From Pseudoruegeria sp. SK021 (lineage in GTDB: Bacteria; Pseudomonadota; Alphaproteobacteria; Rhodobacterales; Rhodobacteraceae), in the NCBI RefSeq assembly GCF_002119405.1, contig NZ_MTBG01000010.1, positions 1 through 64,000 on the forward strand: DNA of 64,000 nt, given 5' to 3'. Under the pieces are notes generated by a model, which was given only the letters and a program-made list of their open reading frames with translations, did not search any database and was not told the DNA's origin. Shown here one piece after another: positions 7,094-15,725 of the stretch (positions within the stretch are counted from its first letter, which is position 1; each line of letters opens with the position of its first letter). The translations under genes and the position numbers were made by a program.

Positions 7094-9040
7094 TTACGGC
7101 GTGACGATGTTGAACCAGAATTCGAATCCGTCAAGCAAACCAACGAATTCTTCAACCTTGCCAGAGTCGCCGTCGACCGTGACAGAGCCATCGGTCATTG
7201 CATCCATCAACGTGGTTTGACCCAGATTGACATTATCAAGCACCGCACGGTCCATGGTGACAGTGGCGTCAACAGTGTCGGCTTGGTTGCCGATCGTGTA
7301 GTTCATCACGCCATTGGTCACCGTCAACGAGAATTGCTCGTCAACGTCGGGCATCACGAAGTTGAGGGCAATTTCCTTGCCAGCAGCTTCGGGATGGTTG
7401 AGGCGAACCGCCAGATAATCCAGATAGATATCGAGTGGCAGGCCGCGCACAACATCGGCTGATCCGGTGTCAGGTGTTGCGGCTTTTACCACGCCGTCCC
7501 GCAGTTCCTTCGCACCCGAGAGGTAGAAGTTGCGCCACGGACCGCTTTCCGCCTGATAACCCAACTGGGTCAGCGTGTCGGCCAACAGACCTTTCGCGGC
7601 TTGGTTGTCCGGATCGGCGAAGACCAGATGGTTCAGCGCCGTCGCAACCCAACGGTATTCGCCAGCATCAAAATCTGCTTGGGCTTTTTCTAGAACCGCA
7701 TCGGCGCCGCCAGCATATTCAACGAACTTGATGCCTTCTTCGACGGGGGGAAGTTCATCCAGTTCCGAGGGGTTGCCCGAGAACCAGCCAAAATACAGTT
7801 GGTACTGGGCTTTTGCGTTGTGGCTAACCGACCCGTAATAGCCGCGGTTGTAGAAATGCTGGGCCAAACTGTCGGGCAGGGTCAGTTGCTCGGAGATTTC
7901 GATCATCGTCTCGCCTTTATTAGCAAGGCGCAGGGTTTCGTCATGGATATAGCGGTAGAGGTCGCGCTGACCTTTCCACAGTTCCACGATGTTCTCATTG
8001 TCCCAGGTCGGCCAATGGTGGCTGCCGAAGCTGACCTCGACATCGTCGCCCCAACGGTTGATGACATCGTTGATATACTTGGCGAACTTGTCACCGCTCC
8101 GGACTTTTGCGCCGCGCAGCGTGTAGAGGTTGTGCAAGGTGTGGTTGATTTCCTCAGCCTGCATCAACGCCTTAAACTTGGGGATGTAGAACATCAGTTC
8201 CGCAGGCGCTTCGGCGCCCGGGGTGTTGAGGAACGTCATGTCGATGCCGTCAACCGCCATCTCGGTGGGCGATTCCGAGATCGTCACGGTCGGTTCCACG
8301 ATGGTCACGGTTCCAGCGGCGGTCGTTGTGCCCAGCCCGGACCCCAGCGATCCTTCTGGGCCTTTTTCGATGACGTTGCCGTACATAAAGGACGCCCGGC
8401 GGCTCATCGTATTCCCGGCAATCAGGTTTTCGCTAACGGCTTCTTCAAAGAACCCTTCTGGCGCGATGATCGGCACATTGCGCTCGGCGATTTCTTCGGG
8501 GGTGATGATGCCTTTGACACCGCCGAAATGGTCGACGTGGCTATGGGTGAAGATCACGGCGCTGACCGGCAGGTCTTCGACGTTTTCGCGCAGCAGTTTT
8601 AGGCCGGTGGCGGCGGTTTCATTCGCCGTCAGCGGGTCGATCACGATCCAGCCGGTGTCGCCCCGAATGAAGCTCATCACCGCAAGGTCGAACCCACGGA
8701 CTTGGTAGATGCCGCCGGGGACAACTTCGAACAGGCCGTTCACCGCGTTCAAACGGCTCTGGCGCCACAGGCTGGGATTGGCTGTGTCGGGCGCGTCACC
8801 TTCCAGAAAGTCGAACTGGGCTGTGTCATAGACGACAGTGCCGTCCGGCAATGTGATCTCTGCCTCATCCAGCGTTGCGATCAATCCCCGCGTCGCATTT
8901 TCGAAATCGGTTTCATCTTCGAAGGGCAGATAGTCCTTCAGCGCTTGGTTTGCGGCGATCGTCGCCTTGCTGGCGTCCTGTGCGTAAGCGGGAAGAGCCG
9001 CTGCAAGCACGCCGGTCAAGATCAAAGCTGTGTGTCGCAT
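7094..9040 (-). CDS. Alkyl sulfatase, metallo-beta-lactamase fold (SdsA1/YjcS family)
   Basis: A 648-residue secreted sulfatase. Residues 1-20 (MRHTALILTGVLAAALPAYA) are a signal peptide, so the enzyme is periplasmic. The metallo-beta-lactamase motif THSHVDHFGG carries His166, His168, Asp170 and His171, which bind one of the two zinc ions. Further ligands should be in the GSHHWP region. The dimerisation domain and the SCP2-like C-terminal domain (VTNGVMNYTIGNQADTVDAT) are both present, and length is normal for the family. Members cleave primary alkyl sulfate esters such as SDS to alcohol and sulfate. The ATG at 9040 has AAAGGA upstream; a longer frame to 9145 lacks a signal peptide start. It is divergent from a Crp/Fnr regulator that probably controls it. 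Confidence 0.92.
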   Translation of the reverse strand: MRHTALILTGVLAAALPAYAQDASKATIAANQALKDYLPFEDETDFENATRGLIATLDEAEITLPDGTVVYDTAQFDFLEGDAPDTANPSLWRQSRLNAVNGLFEVVPGGIYQVRGFDLAVMSFIRGDTGWIVIDPLTANETAATGLKLLRENVEDLPVSAVIFTHSHVDHFGGVKGIITPEEIAERNVPIIAPEGFFEEAVSENLIAGNTMSRRASFMYGNVIEKGPEGSLGSGLGTTTAAGTVTIVEPTVTISESPTEMAVDGIDMTFLNTPGAEAPAELMFYIPKFKALMQAEEINHTLHNLYTLRGAKVRSGDKFAKYINDVINRWGDDVEVSFGSHHWPTWDNENIVELWKGQRDLYRYIHDETLRLANKGETMIEISEQLTLPDSLAQHFYNRGYYGSVSHNAKAQYQLYFGWFSGNPSELDELPPVEEGIKFVEYAGGADAVLEKAQADFDAGEYRWVATALNHLVFADPDNQAAKGLLADTLTQLGYQAESGPWRNFYLSGAKELRDGVVKAATPDTGSADVVRGLPLDIYLDYLAVRLNHPEAAGKEIALNFVMPDVDEQFSLTVTNGVMNYTIGNQADTVDATVTMDRAVLDNVNLGQTTLMDAMTDGSVTVDGDSGKVEEFVGLLDGFEFWFNIVTP

Positions 9041-9168
9041 CTCGAGTCCTTTGAGATTTCTGCGGAAGACAAGGCTCTTCCGCTCGAGGGCGATTTTACA
9101 GTAAGTTAACCTGAAAAACTCCATCACCTGATTGGTTAGAGCCATTTTATCTGTAGGAATTTGATTAC
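9041..9168. promoter_or_regulatory. Divergent promoter region, sulfatase / Crp-Fnr regulator
   Basis: These 128 bases separate two divergent starts and must hold both promoters. The region is richer in A+T than the coding DNA on either side. No clean 16-bp Crp-type palindrome is visible, so the regulator's site cannot be named. Confidence 0.5.
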
Positions 9169-9867
9169 GTGTCAGTCAGAACTCGGAATGAAGCCATCGC
9201 CGTCGCCACGTCCTCAGGTTGGTTCTCTACGCGGTCGCAGCACACGCGCGACCGGCTATCAAATATTGCAAAGCTTCACGTCTTTGATGCAGGACAAAGC
9301 ATTTACCGCTTCGGCGACCCGGCCAACGGGATTTTCGGGCTTGTGTCTGGCTCGTTCGAAATCATGATCCCACGGGCCGACGGCATGGATATCACGATTT
9401 ACAAAGCAGACCCAGGTTACTGGATCGGGGACCTTGCCCAGTTTTCTGGCGAGACAAGGCTGGTCTCGCTTGTTGCAGCTGAACTCACCCAAGTTTTGCA
9501 CTTACCACAACCCGAATTGGTCCAATTGTTGGCCGAGGATCCGCGCCTTTATGCCGATTTCTATGAGCTTAGCCACGTCAACGTGGCACTTGGCCTGCGT
9601 CTGATCGCCAACCTGGCTATCGCCCCATCCGATGCGCGAATTGCGGCCCACCTTGCGATGCATGACAAAACCCGCGCGGATGGGGCTTACGAAGTGCAGC
9701 TGTCGCAAACCAAACTTGCCGAGCTCGTGGCGCTTTCCGTCCCGACTGTAGAACGGGTTCTGCGACGCCTGCAAAAGGAGGGGATCTTAGAGCTTGGCTA
9801 CGGACGCATCCGTGTCATCGACCGCTTGGCGCTTCTTGGTCTCATTGATGGCAAGCGCGAACAGTAA
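9169..9867 (+). CDS. Crp/Fnr-family transcriptional regulator
   Basis: 232 residues with an N-terminal cyclic-nucleotide-binding-like beta roll (HVFDAGQSIYRFGDPANGIF, GYWIGDLAQFSGETRLVSLVA) and a C-terminal Crp helix-turn-helix (QLSQTKLAELVALSVPTVER, VLRRLQKEGIL). There is no N-terminal cysteine cluster, so it is not an oxygen-sensing FNR. Key cAMP residues of CRP are not obvious, so the ligand is unknown. The GTG at 9169 is supported by TAGGAA upstream. It is divergent from the alkylsulfatase gene and the likely target is that gene. Confidence 0.85.
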   Translation: MSVRTRNEAIAVATSSGWFSTRSQHTRDRLSNIAKLHVFDAGQSIYRFGDPANGIFGLVSGSFEIMIPRADGMDITIYKADPGYWIGDLAQFSGETRLVSLVAAELTQVLHLPQPELVQLLAEDPRLYADFYELSHVNVALGLRLIANLAIAPSDARIAAHLAMHDKTRADGAYEVQLSQTKLAELVALSVPTVERVLRRLQKEGILELGYGRIRVIDRLALLGLIDGKREQ

Positions 9868-9913
9868 CCCTGAGTCATTGCTCCAACGATTTGATGAAGC
9901 GCTTTGGCGCAAC

Positions 9914-9954
9914 CCACCCCGATACGTGGGCGCCGTTCCCACGTGTCGGGGTGG
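9914..9954. terminator. Bidirectional terminator hairpin, 17-bp stem
   Basis: CCACCCCGATACGTGGG (9914-9930) and CCCACGTGTCGGGGTGG (9938-9954) pair along 17 positions with one G-U wobble and a 7-base loop. It sits between the convergent ends of the Crp/Fnr gene (9867) and the SDR gene (9964), where it can stop transcription from both sides. Confidence 0.75.
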
Positions 9955-9963
9955 CCCGTCCTG

Positions 9964-10734
9964 CTAGATGTCGCGCGGCGTCGTCGCCCGCAGCGCCGGA
10001 AGGCCGACGCCGGTGGATTCAAACCCGCCGTCTGCGGCCACGACTTGCCCGGTCACATAGCTGGCTTTTTCACTGGCCAGAAAGGCGATGACTTCCGCGA
10101 TCTCTTGCTCGGACCCGTACCGGTTCAGCGGGATCGCATCGTGGTATGCGGCGCGGATCTCGGGTGAGTGGACCGCGAGGGCGAGCTTGGTGTTCACCGG
10201 GCCGGGGCAAACGCAGTTGGCCCGAATGCCCAACTCGCCCAGTTCGGCGGCCTGCTGTTTGGTCAGATGGATCACCGCCGCCTTGGACGTGCCATAGGCA
10301 ATCCGCAGGGTGGAGGCCCGCAGCCCTGAGATCGAGGCGATGTTTACAATTGCGCCGCCCTGACGGGACAGCAGCGGCAGGCAGGCTTGGCTCATCAGGA
10401 ACACACCGTCCAGATTGACATCCATGACCCGCCGCCAGCGGGCAAAATCGGTGTCTGCCATCGGGCCGAAGTCGGCGATGCCGGCGTTGTTCACCAGAAT
10501 GTCCAACCGCCCCATGGTCTGGGTGATCTTGTCGACGGTCTGGGCAACCTCTTGCGGACGAGAGATGTCGCAAGTGACGGCCATTGCGCCGGGCAGGGCG
10601 CTGGCGGCAAGTTCAAGTTCTGGTCCATCGGCGTCCAGCATTACGACCCGGCGTCCTTCGCCGTGAAACAGCTTGGCGGTCGCAAGTCCGATGCCGCGCG
10701 CGGCTCCGGTGACAAGGGCAACGGTGTCGTTCAT
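9964..10734 (-). CDS. Short-chain dehydrogenase/reductase
   Basis: A 256-residue classical SDR. It has the cofactor motif TGAARGIG (residues 9-16), the NNAG motif, an acidic residue after beta-2 (LDADG) that favours NAD, and the catalytic Ser-Tyr-Lys set (NIASISG then AYGTSKAA). The C-terminus YVTGQVVAADGGF is typical of 3-oxoacyl-ACP-reductase-like or alcohol-oxidising SDRs. Its ATG overlaps the stop of the upstream dctM gene by four bases (ATGA), so it is the last gene of the TRAP operon. The context suggests it oxidises the imported substrate or a product of the divergent thiolase operon. The substrate is not predictable. Confidence 0.88.
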   Translation of the reverse strand: MNDTVALVTGAARGIGLATAKLFHGEGRRVVMLDADGPELELAASALPGAMAVTCDISRPQEVAQTVDKITQTMGRLDILVNNAGIADFGPMADTDFARWRRVMDVNLDGVFLMSQACLPLLSRQGGAIVNIASISGLRASTLRIAYGTSKAAVIHLTKQQAAELGELGIRANCVCPGPVNTKLALAVHSPEIRAAYHDAIPLNRYGSEQEIAEVIAFLASEKASYVTGQVVAADGGFESTGVGLPALRATTPRDI

Positions 10735-12047
10735 TTCAGGAACCTCGGCAAAAACAGGGACAGGCTGGGCAACGCCGCGACGACGGCGAGGCCGATCAGG
10801 CTAACCAGCAAAAAGGGAACAGCGGCCCGTGCAATCCGTTCGATGGGCAGCCGGGTGACATTGGCGGCGACGTAAAGATTGATCCCCACGGGCGGCGTGA
10901 TCAGACCGATGGCAAGGTTGACCATGACCAGCACCCCAAACCAGACCGGATCCCATCCCAGTTCGCGCACCACCGGCATAAAGATCGGCAGCGAGATGAA
11001 CATCACGGTCACCGGGTCCATGAACATGCCGGCGATCAACAAGATCAGCATGATCACCAGCAGGATAACGGCGGAATTGTCGCTCAGGCCCAGAAGCTGG
11101 CCGGAATACTGGCCAACCAGATCCTCGACGGTGACAACCCAGCCAAACAGGCTGGCATAGGCCACCACCAGCATTACCACTGCCGATGATGCCGCCGCAT
11201 CGGACAGGGAATCGTAAAGCCCGCGCCACGTCAGGGTGCGATAGGCAAAGGCCCCCACTGCCAGGGCGTAAACCGTCGCGACCAGTGCGGCTTCGGTTGG
11301 GGTGAAAATGCCGGAATAGATGCCGCCCAAGATCAATACTGGGGTCATCAAGCCCCAGAACGACTCGCGGAAGGTGCGGCCCAGATCGCGCCAGTAGCCC
11401 GCGCTTTCAGGGGCCGGGGACAGGTCGTCAAGGGCGTCGCGCCCCTTGGCTTTGATGAAGGGTAGGACCACCAGCATCAACAAGCCCATGAACAGGCCCG
11501 GGAAAATCGCGGCGGTGAACAGCGCGGAAATCGATGTTTCTGCGATCACGCCATAGATCACCAGACCGATGGAGGGGGGGATGACGATTGAGAATGCGGC
11601 GCCGGTACAGACAAGGGCGGCGGCGGCGGCGCGGGGATAGCCGTCTTCCTCCATGCCCTTGATGATCATTGGGCCGATTGCGGCGACAGAGGCAGGGCCC
11701 GAGCCGGATACCGCGCCCCAGAACAGGCAGACGACCGTGCCGACCACGCCCATGCCGCCGGGCAGGTTGCCGATCAGGACGCGAAAGAACCGGACCATGC
11801 GCTCTGCGATGCCCAGCGATCCCATCAGGGTGCCGGCCAGAATGAAGAAGGGAATGGCCAGCAGGGCATATTTGCCGATGCCAGTGGCGATCAGGTCACC
11901 GGCCAGTTCAAAGCCGAAGCCGATGCGCCACATGGCGTACATGGCCGACAGGCCAAGCGCGAAGGCGACCGGCACCCGCAGAGCGATGAACAGGAAAAAG
12001 ACAACAATCATCTGGGTACCGGCGCCCATGCCGAAAAGCTCAGACAT
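10731..12047 (-). CDS. dctM: TRAP transporter large permease (DctM family)
   Basis: 438 residues, almost wholly hydrophobic with about 12 predicted membrane segments. The family's conserved stretches are present: FFLFIALRVPVAFALGLSAM, IPFFILAGTLMG, SGSGPASVAAIGPMII and LITPPVGINLYVAAN. This is the sodium-coupled transport subunit that works with the DctQ subunit and the periplasmic binder. The ATG at 12047 overlaps the end of dctQ by 8 bases and lacks its own ribosome site, implying translational coupling. A longer frame to 12098 has no membrane-protein start. It lies within the operon dctP-dctQ-dctM-SDR. Confidence 0.92.
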   Translation of the reverse strand: MSELFGMGAGTQMIVVFFLFIALRVPVAFALGLSAMYAMWRIGFGFELAGDLIATGIGKYALLAIPFFILAGTLMGSLGIAERMVRFFRVLIGNLPGGMGVVGTVVCLFWGAVSGSGPASVAAIGPMIIKGMEEDGYPRAAAAALVCTGAAFSIVIPPSIGLVIYGVIAETSISALFTAAIFPGLFMGLLMLVVLPFIKAKGRDALDDLSPAPESAGYWRDLGRTFRESFWGLMTPVLILGGIYSGIFTPTEAALVATVYALAVGAFAYRTLTWRGLYDSLSDAAASSAVVMLVVAYASLFGWVVTVEDLVGQYSGQLLGLSDNSAVILLVIMLILLIAGMFMDPVTVMFISLPIFMPVVRELGWDPVWFGVLVMVNLAIGLITPPVGINLYVAANVTRLPIERIARAAVPFLLVSLIGLAVVAALPSLSLFLPRFLK

Positions 12048-12531
12048 TGGGGGTGGCCGGTGGCGCAGTGCGGGCCGATTGAATATGTTCGGCGGCATGC
12101 TGAAGGTAGCGGATGATCACCAAGGCAAATCCGAACGGCAGGGCCACCTGATACCACCATGCTGGCACACCAAGCGCATAGCTGCGCATGCCACTGGTCA
12201 TCAGGTTCATGAGCGACGCCCAAGAAAACCAAGCCGAGGCGGCCAGCAGGCCGATGCTCAGCAACACCGACAGTAGATACACCATCTGGGCCAGCGGTTT
12301 GGGCAAGGATTCCTGTACCAATGTCACCGCCAGATGTTCGCCGCGTCGCGCGGCAATGGCGGCTCCGAAGACGGTCAGCAGAAGAAAGCCATAGGTCAAC
12401 AGTTCTTCCGTCGCGGCGAAAGAAAAATTCGTGCCATAGCGGACCACGACATTCGCAAAGCCAAGAAGCGTCATGGCGAGAAACAGCACCGCACAGACGA
12501 TTTTTTCAAATTCCCGCAGAATAAACCGCAA
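12040..12531 (-). CDS. dctQ: TRAP transporter small permease (DctQ family)
   Basis: About 163 residues with four membrane segments (VCAVLFLAMTLLGFANVVV, LLTYGFLLLTVFGAAIA, MVYLLSVLLSIGLLAASAWF, WYQVALPFGFALVIIRYL). The motif RRGEHLAV after helix 2 is typical of DctQ. A TTG at 12531 is chosen because AGGAGA sits 5 bases upstream. The frame continues to 12567, but that part is the palindrome separating dctP from dctQ. It joins the large subunit at the inner membrane. Confidence 0.85.
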   Translation of the reverse strand: MRFILREFEKIVCAVLFLAMTLLGFANVVVRYGTNFSFAATEELLTYGFLLLTVFGAAIAARRGEHLAVTLVQESLPKPLAQMVYLLSVLLSIGLLAASAWFSWASLMNLMTSGMRSYALGVPAWWYQVALPFGFALVIIRYLQHAAEHIQSARTAPPATPNV

Positions 12532-12550
12532 GGTGTTCTCCTCTCGTATA

Positions 12551-12577
12551 GGCGCGGCCCCTCCCAAGGGCCGCGCC
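12551..12577 (-). terminator. Intercistronic hairpin between dctP and dctQ
   Basis: GGCGCGGCCC (12551-12560) pairs with GGGCCGCGCC (12568-12577) around a 7-base loop. It starts about 8 bases past the dctP stop. With no T-run it probably acts as a partial terminator or protects the dctP message from 3' decay, so that the binding protein is made in excess over the permease. Confidence 0.65.
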
Positions 12578-12585
12578 GACAGGCT

Positions 12586-13593
12586 TTAGCTGCCGTTGCC
12601 GGTTTCGTCGATGGCTTTGCGGAAGGCCCCAACTATATCTTCTCCGACTTTGTCGGCCCAAACGTCAAAGGCGGGCTGTGTGGCGTCGCGGAACGCCTGC
12701 AGTTCTGCCTCGGACGGTTCATAGACCTCCATGCCCTGTTCGCGCAGGAAGGCGACGCCCTCTGCGGTGCCTTCGCGCGTGATCTCGCGCTGATAGGCCA
12801 TGGCTTCTTCGGCCGCTTCGCGCATCTGGGCTTGAGTCTCGGGATCAAGTGCATCCCACCGCTTTGTCGACACGCCTAGGAAAATCGGGTCATAGGAGTA
12901 ATGCCATGTGGTCAGGTATTTTTGGACCTCATAGACCTGCTGCGGAATGATCACGGCCCCGATCGGGTTTTCCTGACCATCTACCACGCCTTGTTGCAGG
13001 GCGGTCATCGTCTCGCCCCATTGCATCTGCTGGGGGTTGGCACCAAGGGCGTTCATCACGTCGATATACATCGGACCCGCGACCCGCATGTTCAGACCTT
13101 GCATGTCGTCGGGCGACATGATCGGGCGGACATTGTTGGTGACTTCACGGAAGCCGTTTTCGCCCCAAGCCAGGACTTCGATGCCCTTGTCGCGCAGGAT
13201 CTCTTCCAGCAGTTCAGCAGGTGCGCCTTGGGTCGTGGCGTCGACCTGATCGTATCCGGCATAAAGGTAGGGCAGAGAGAAGACCGCCATCTCAGGCACC
13301 AGCGGTGTCACGTTGATCGCCGAGGTCACCACCAGATCAAGCGCGCCGCGCCCCACCATTTCGGCCTGACGCATCTGATCGCCGCCCGCCAGCTGGGCGT
13401 TCGGGAACACGCGGACATCGTAGGCACCGCCGGTTTTATCCGACAGTAACTCGCCAAACTTTTCAGCGCCTTGTTGCCACGTGGTCGTATCGCCAGTGTT
13501 GTGCGACAGGCGTAGCGTCTCTGCTAGGGCCGCGCCCGACAGCATTGTTGACACCAGGAGCCCGGCCAGTCCGGCCTTCATAACTTTATTCAC
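12586..13593 (-). CDS. dctP: TRAP transporter substrate-binding protein (DctP family)
   Basis: 335 residues with a Sec signal peptide (residues about 1-24, ending SGAALAE). The mature part has the DctP fold: LRLSHNTGDTTTWQQGAEKF, NAQLAGGDQMRQAEMVGRGA, and the central helix region around ENGFREVTNNVRPI, with the arginine in GLNMRVAGP that binds a substrate carboxylate in this family. The start is GTG at 13593, 7 bases after GGGAGG. It heads the minus-strand operon and is divergent from iclR, so its expression is probably set by that regulator. The substrate is expected to be an organic acid; its identity is open. Confidence 0.92.
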   Translation of the reverse strand: MNKVMKAGLAGLLVSTMLSGAALAETLRLSHNTGDTTTWQQGAEKFGELLSDKTGGAYDVRVFPNAQLAGGDQMRQAEMVGRGALDLVVTSAINVTPLVPEMAVFSLPYLYAGYDQVDATTQGAPAELLEEILRDKGIEVLAWGENGFREVTNNVRPIMSPDDMQGLNMRVAGPMYIDVMNALGANPQQMQWGETMTALQQGVVDGQENPIGAVIIPQQVYEVQKYLTTWHYSYDPIFLGVSTKRWDALDPETQAQMREAAEEAMAYQREITREGTAEGVAFLREQGMEVYEPSEAELQAFRDATQPAFDVWADKVGEDIVGAFRKAIDETGNGS

Positions 13594-13717
13594 ATCAAAT
13601 CCTCCCTTAAGACGGCACGATGTGGAACAGACATTGGCGCAGAGGGCAAGATATTTCTTGCAATACAGCCGTAAATGCGCAGTTTTCGTGAGACCGCTGA
13701 ATGGCGCTGCGAAAAGG

Positions 13718-13733
13718 TGGAATTATTGGTCCA
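13718..13733. promoter_or_regulatory. Candidate IclR operator
   Basis: The sequence TGGAATTATTGGTCCA has TGGA/TCCA ends and an A+T core, close to the known E. coli IclR operator core (TGGAAAT-N-ATTTCCA). It lies 22 bases before the iclR start and 125 bases from dctP, in the divergent promoter region, a sensible place for autoregulation. The second half-site is imperfect. Confidence 0.45.
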
Positions 13734-13755
13734 TATTGTGAAAGGCCATGACGAC

Positions 13756-14559
13756 ATGCCGCAGGCCAGCGGAACGCAGGCCGTGGATCGCGCGCTGGCG
13801 CTTTTGAAGATCGCCGGACGCGCCGGGGCAAAGGGCGTGTCACTGACCGGGTTAATCCAGCAGACGGGGCTGGGCAAGCCGACGGTGCGGCGGCTGATGC
13901 TGGCGCTCATGCGGAGCGGGCTGATCGAACAGGATACCGAGAGCCGACTCTATTACCTTGGCGAAGAAAGTTACGTGCTTGGGACGCAGGCCACAGCGCG
14001 GCACGGATTGCTGGAGGTTGCCGCTGACGCAGTGGTTCGACTGGCGCGGCGCAGTGGCGACACGGCGTTCGTGAATATGCGGCGCGGCGCGTCGGCGGTC
14101 TGTCTGCACCGCGAGGAAGGGGCCTTTCCGATCCGGACCCACGCCTTGACGGCGGGGGCGCAGCACCCGTTGGGGGTTGGTGCGGGATCGCTGGCAATCC
14201 TTGCCGCGCTGCCCGATGCCGAGGTCGAAACGGTCCTAGCCGACAATGCAAGCCAGCTTGCCACAGATTTTCCCGAGATCACGCCAGAGGTCCTGCGCCG
14301 CGAAGTTGCCACTTCCCGGGCCCGAGGGTTCGCGTTGAACCCCGGCCGGGTGGTGCCCGGCAGTTGGGGGGTGGGCGTTGCGTTGCGCCGCGCGGATGGC
14401 ACCGTAGTCGGGGGGCTGTCCCTCGCGGCGATCGAAAGCCGGATGCAGCCGCCCCGCGATGCGGAACTGGCCGCTATATTGCACCATGAGGCGCGGGAAA
14501 TTGAGACACGACTGGCGCGGCGCCTGACGCACGCCCCATCTGAGGAGGAAACGACATGA
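13756..14559 (+). CDS. IclR-family transcriptional regulator
   Basis: 267 residues from the ATG at 13756. The N-terminal winged helix (QAVDRALALLKIAGRAGAKG, GLIQQTGLGKPTVRRLMLAL) is followed by the IclR effector domain (GDTAFVNMRRGASAVCLHRE, HPLGVGAGSLAILAALP). Such proteins bind small aromatic or aliphatic acids and control catabolic genes. The frame extends to 13675, but the start at 13756 aligns with the family. It is divergent from the TRAP operon and its stop overlaps the thiolase start, so it probably controls both operons. Confidence 0.87.
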   Translation: MPQASGTQAVDRALALLKIAGRAGAKGVSLTGLIQQTGLGKPTVRRLMLALMRSGLIEQDTESRLYYLGEESYVLGTQATARHGLLEVAADAVVRLARRSGDTAFVNMRRGASAVCLHREEGAFPIRTHALTAGAQHPLGVGAGSLAILAALPDAEVETVLADNASQLATDFPEITPEVLRREVATSRARGFALNPGRVVPGSWGVGVALRRADGTVVGGLSLAAIESRMQPPRDAELAAILHHEAREIETRLARRLTHAPSEEETT

Positions 14560-15725
14560 CCGATCCCCACATCGTAGGCTGGGCACACAGCACCTTTGGC
14601 CGCAGCGATGCCGCCGATACAGAGGCATTGATGGCAGAGGTCACCGGACCGGCGCTGGACCATGCCGGAGTGTCGCCTGAAGACGTGGATGGGATCTTCG
14701 TCGGCGTCTACAATAACGGCTTCTCGGATCAGGACTTTCAGGGCGCGCTTGTCGGCATGGGCAATGACGGTCTGGCCCGGGTGCCAGCCACGCGGTTCGA
14801 GAACGCATGCGCAACCGGGTCTGCGGCCCTGCACGGCGCGATGGATTTCATCGCGAGCGGCCGGGGCAAGATCGCGCTGGTTGTCGGGGCCGAGAAGATG
14901 ACTGCGACCCCGGGTGCCGAGGTGGGCGAGATCCTACTTAGCGCGTCCTACCGGAAAGAGGAAGGCGGCGTTGGTGGCGGCTTTGCCGGTCTGTTTGGCA
15001 CCATTGCTGCGAATTATTTTCAGAAGTACGGCGACCGTTCGGAAGAACTGGCCATGATCGCCGCCAAGAACCATCACAATGGCATGGCCAACCCATTTGC
15101 CCATATGCGCCGTGATTTTGACGTGACGTTTTGCAATACCATCTCGGACAAGAACCCGTATGTGGCCGGGCCGTTGCGCCGTACGGATTGCTCGCTCGTC
15201 TCAGACGGGGCGGCGGCGCTGGTGTTGGCGGCACCCGAGGTGGCCGCAGACCTGCACCGGGCGATTGCCTTTCGCGCCCGCAGCCACACCAATGAACCTT
15301 TGGCGCTGTCCCGCCGTGACATGACCCGTTTCGATGGCGCCCGGCGTGCATGGGACGCCGCCTATGCGGCGGCAGGGGTGGGCGTGACTGATCTGAGCTT
15401 GGTGGAAACGCATGATTGTTTCACCATCGCTGAATTGCTGGAATATGAGGCGATGGGGCTGGCCGAACCGGGCCAAGGCGGGCGCGCGATCCGCGAGGGC
15501 TGGACGGCCAAGGGCGGGCGACTGCCAGTGAACCCCTCGGGTGGGCTGAAATCCAAGGGGCATCCCATCGGGGCAACAGGCGTGTCGATGCATGTCATGG
15601 CAGCGATGCAACTGATGAATGAGGCCGGCGAGATGCAAATCCCCGGCGCGACGCTTGCCGGTGTCTTCAATATGGGCGGGGCGGCTGTTGCCAATTACGC
15701 CTCGATCCTCGAGCGGGTGTCGTGA
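14556..15725 (+). CDS. Thiolase family protein (SCP-x / acetyl-CoA acetyltransferase-like)
   Basis: 389 residues with the thiolase fold. The nucleophile lies in NACATGSAA (Cys85), and the C-terminal conserved parts are ETHDCFTIAELLEYEAMGL and NPSGGLKSKGHPIGATG with the catalytic His. The HDCF motif and lack of the usual CAG-rich end place it with SCP-x-type thiolases acting on branched or unusual acyl-CoAs, not with the classical PhaA/FadA branch. Most of these need a partner OB-fold/zinc-ribbon protein (DUF35), which is not encoded here. The ATG overlaps the iclR stop. With the next gene, an acyl-CoA synthetase, it suggests activation then thiolytic cleavage of an acid. Confidence 0.87.
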   Translation: MTDPHIVGWAHSTFGRSDAADTEALMAEVTGPALDHAGVSPEDVDGIFVGVYNNGFSDQDFQGALVGMGNDGLARVPATRFENACATGSAALHGAMDFIASGRGKIALVVGAEKMTATPGAEVGEILLSASYRKEEGGVGGGFAGLFGTIAANYFQKYGDRSEELAMIAAKNHHNGMANPFAHMRRDFDVTFCNTISDKNPYVAGPLRRTDCSLVSDGAAALVLAAPEVAADLHRAIAFRARSHTNEPLALSRRDMTRFDGARRAWDAAYAAAGVGVTDLSLVETHDCFTIAELLEYEAMGLAEPGQGGRAIREGWTAKGGRLPVNPSGGLKSKGHPIGATGVSMHVMAAMQLMNEAGEMQIPGATLAGVFNMGGAAVANYASILERVS

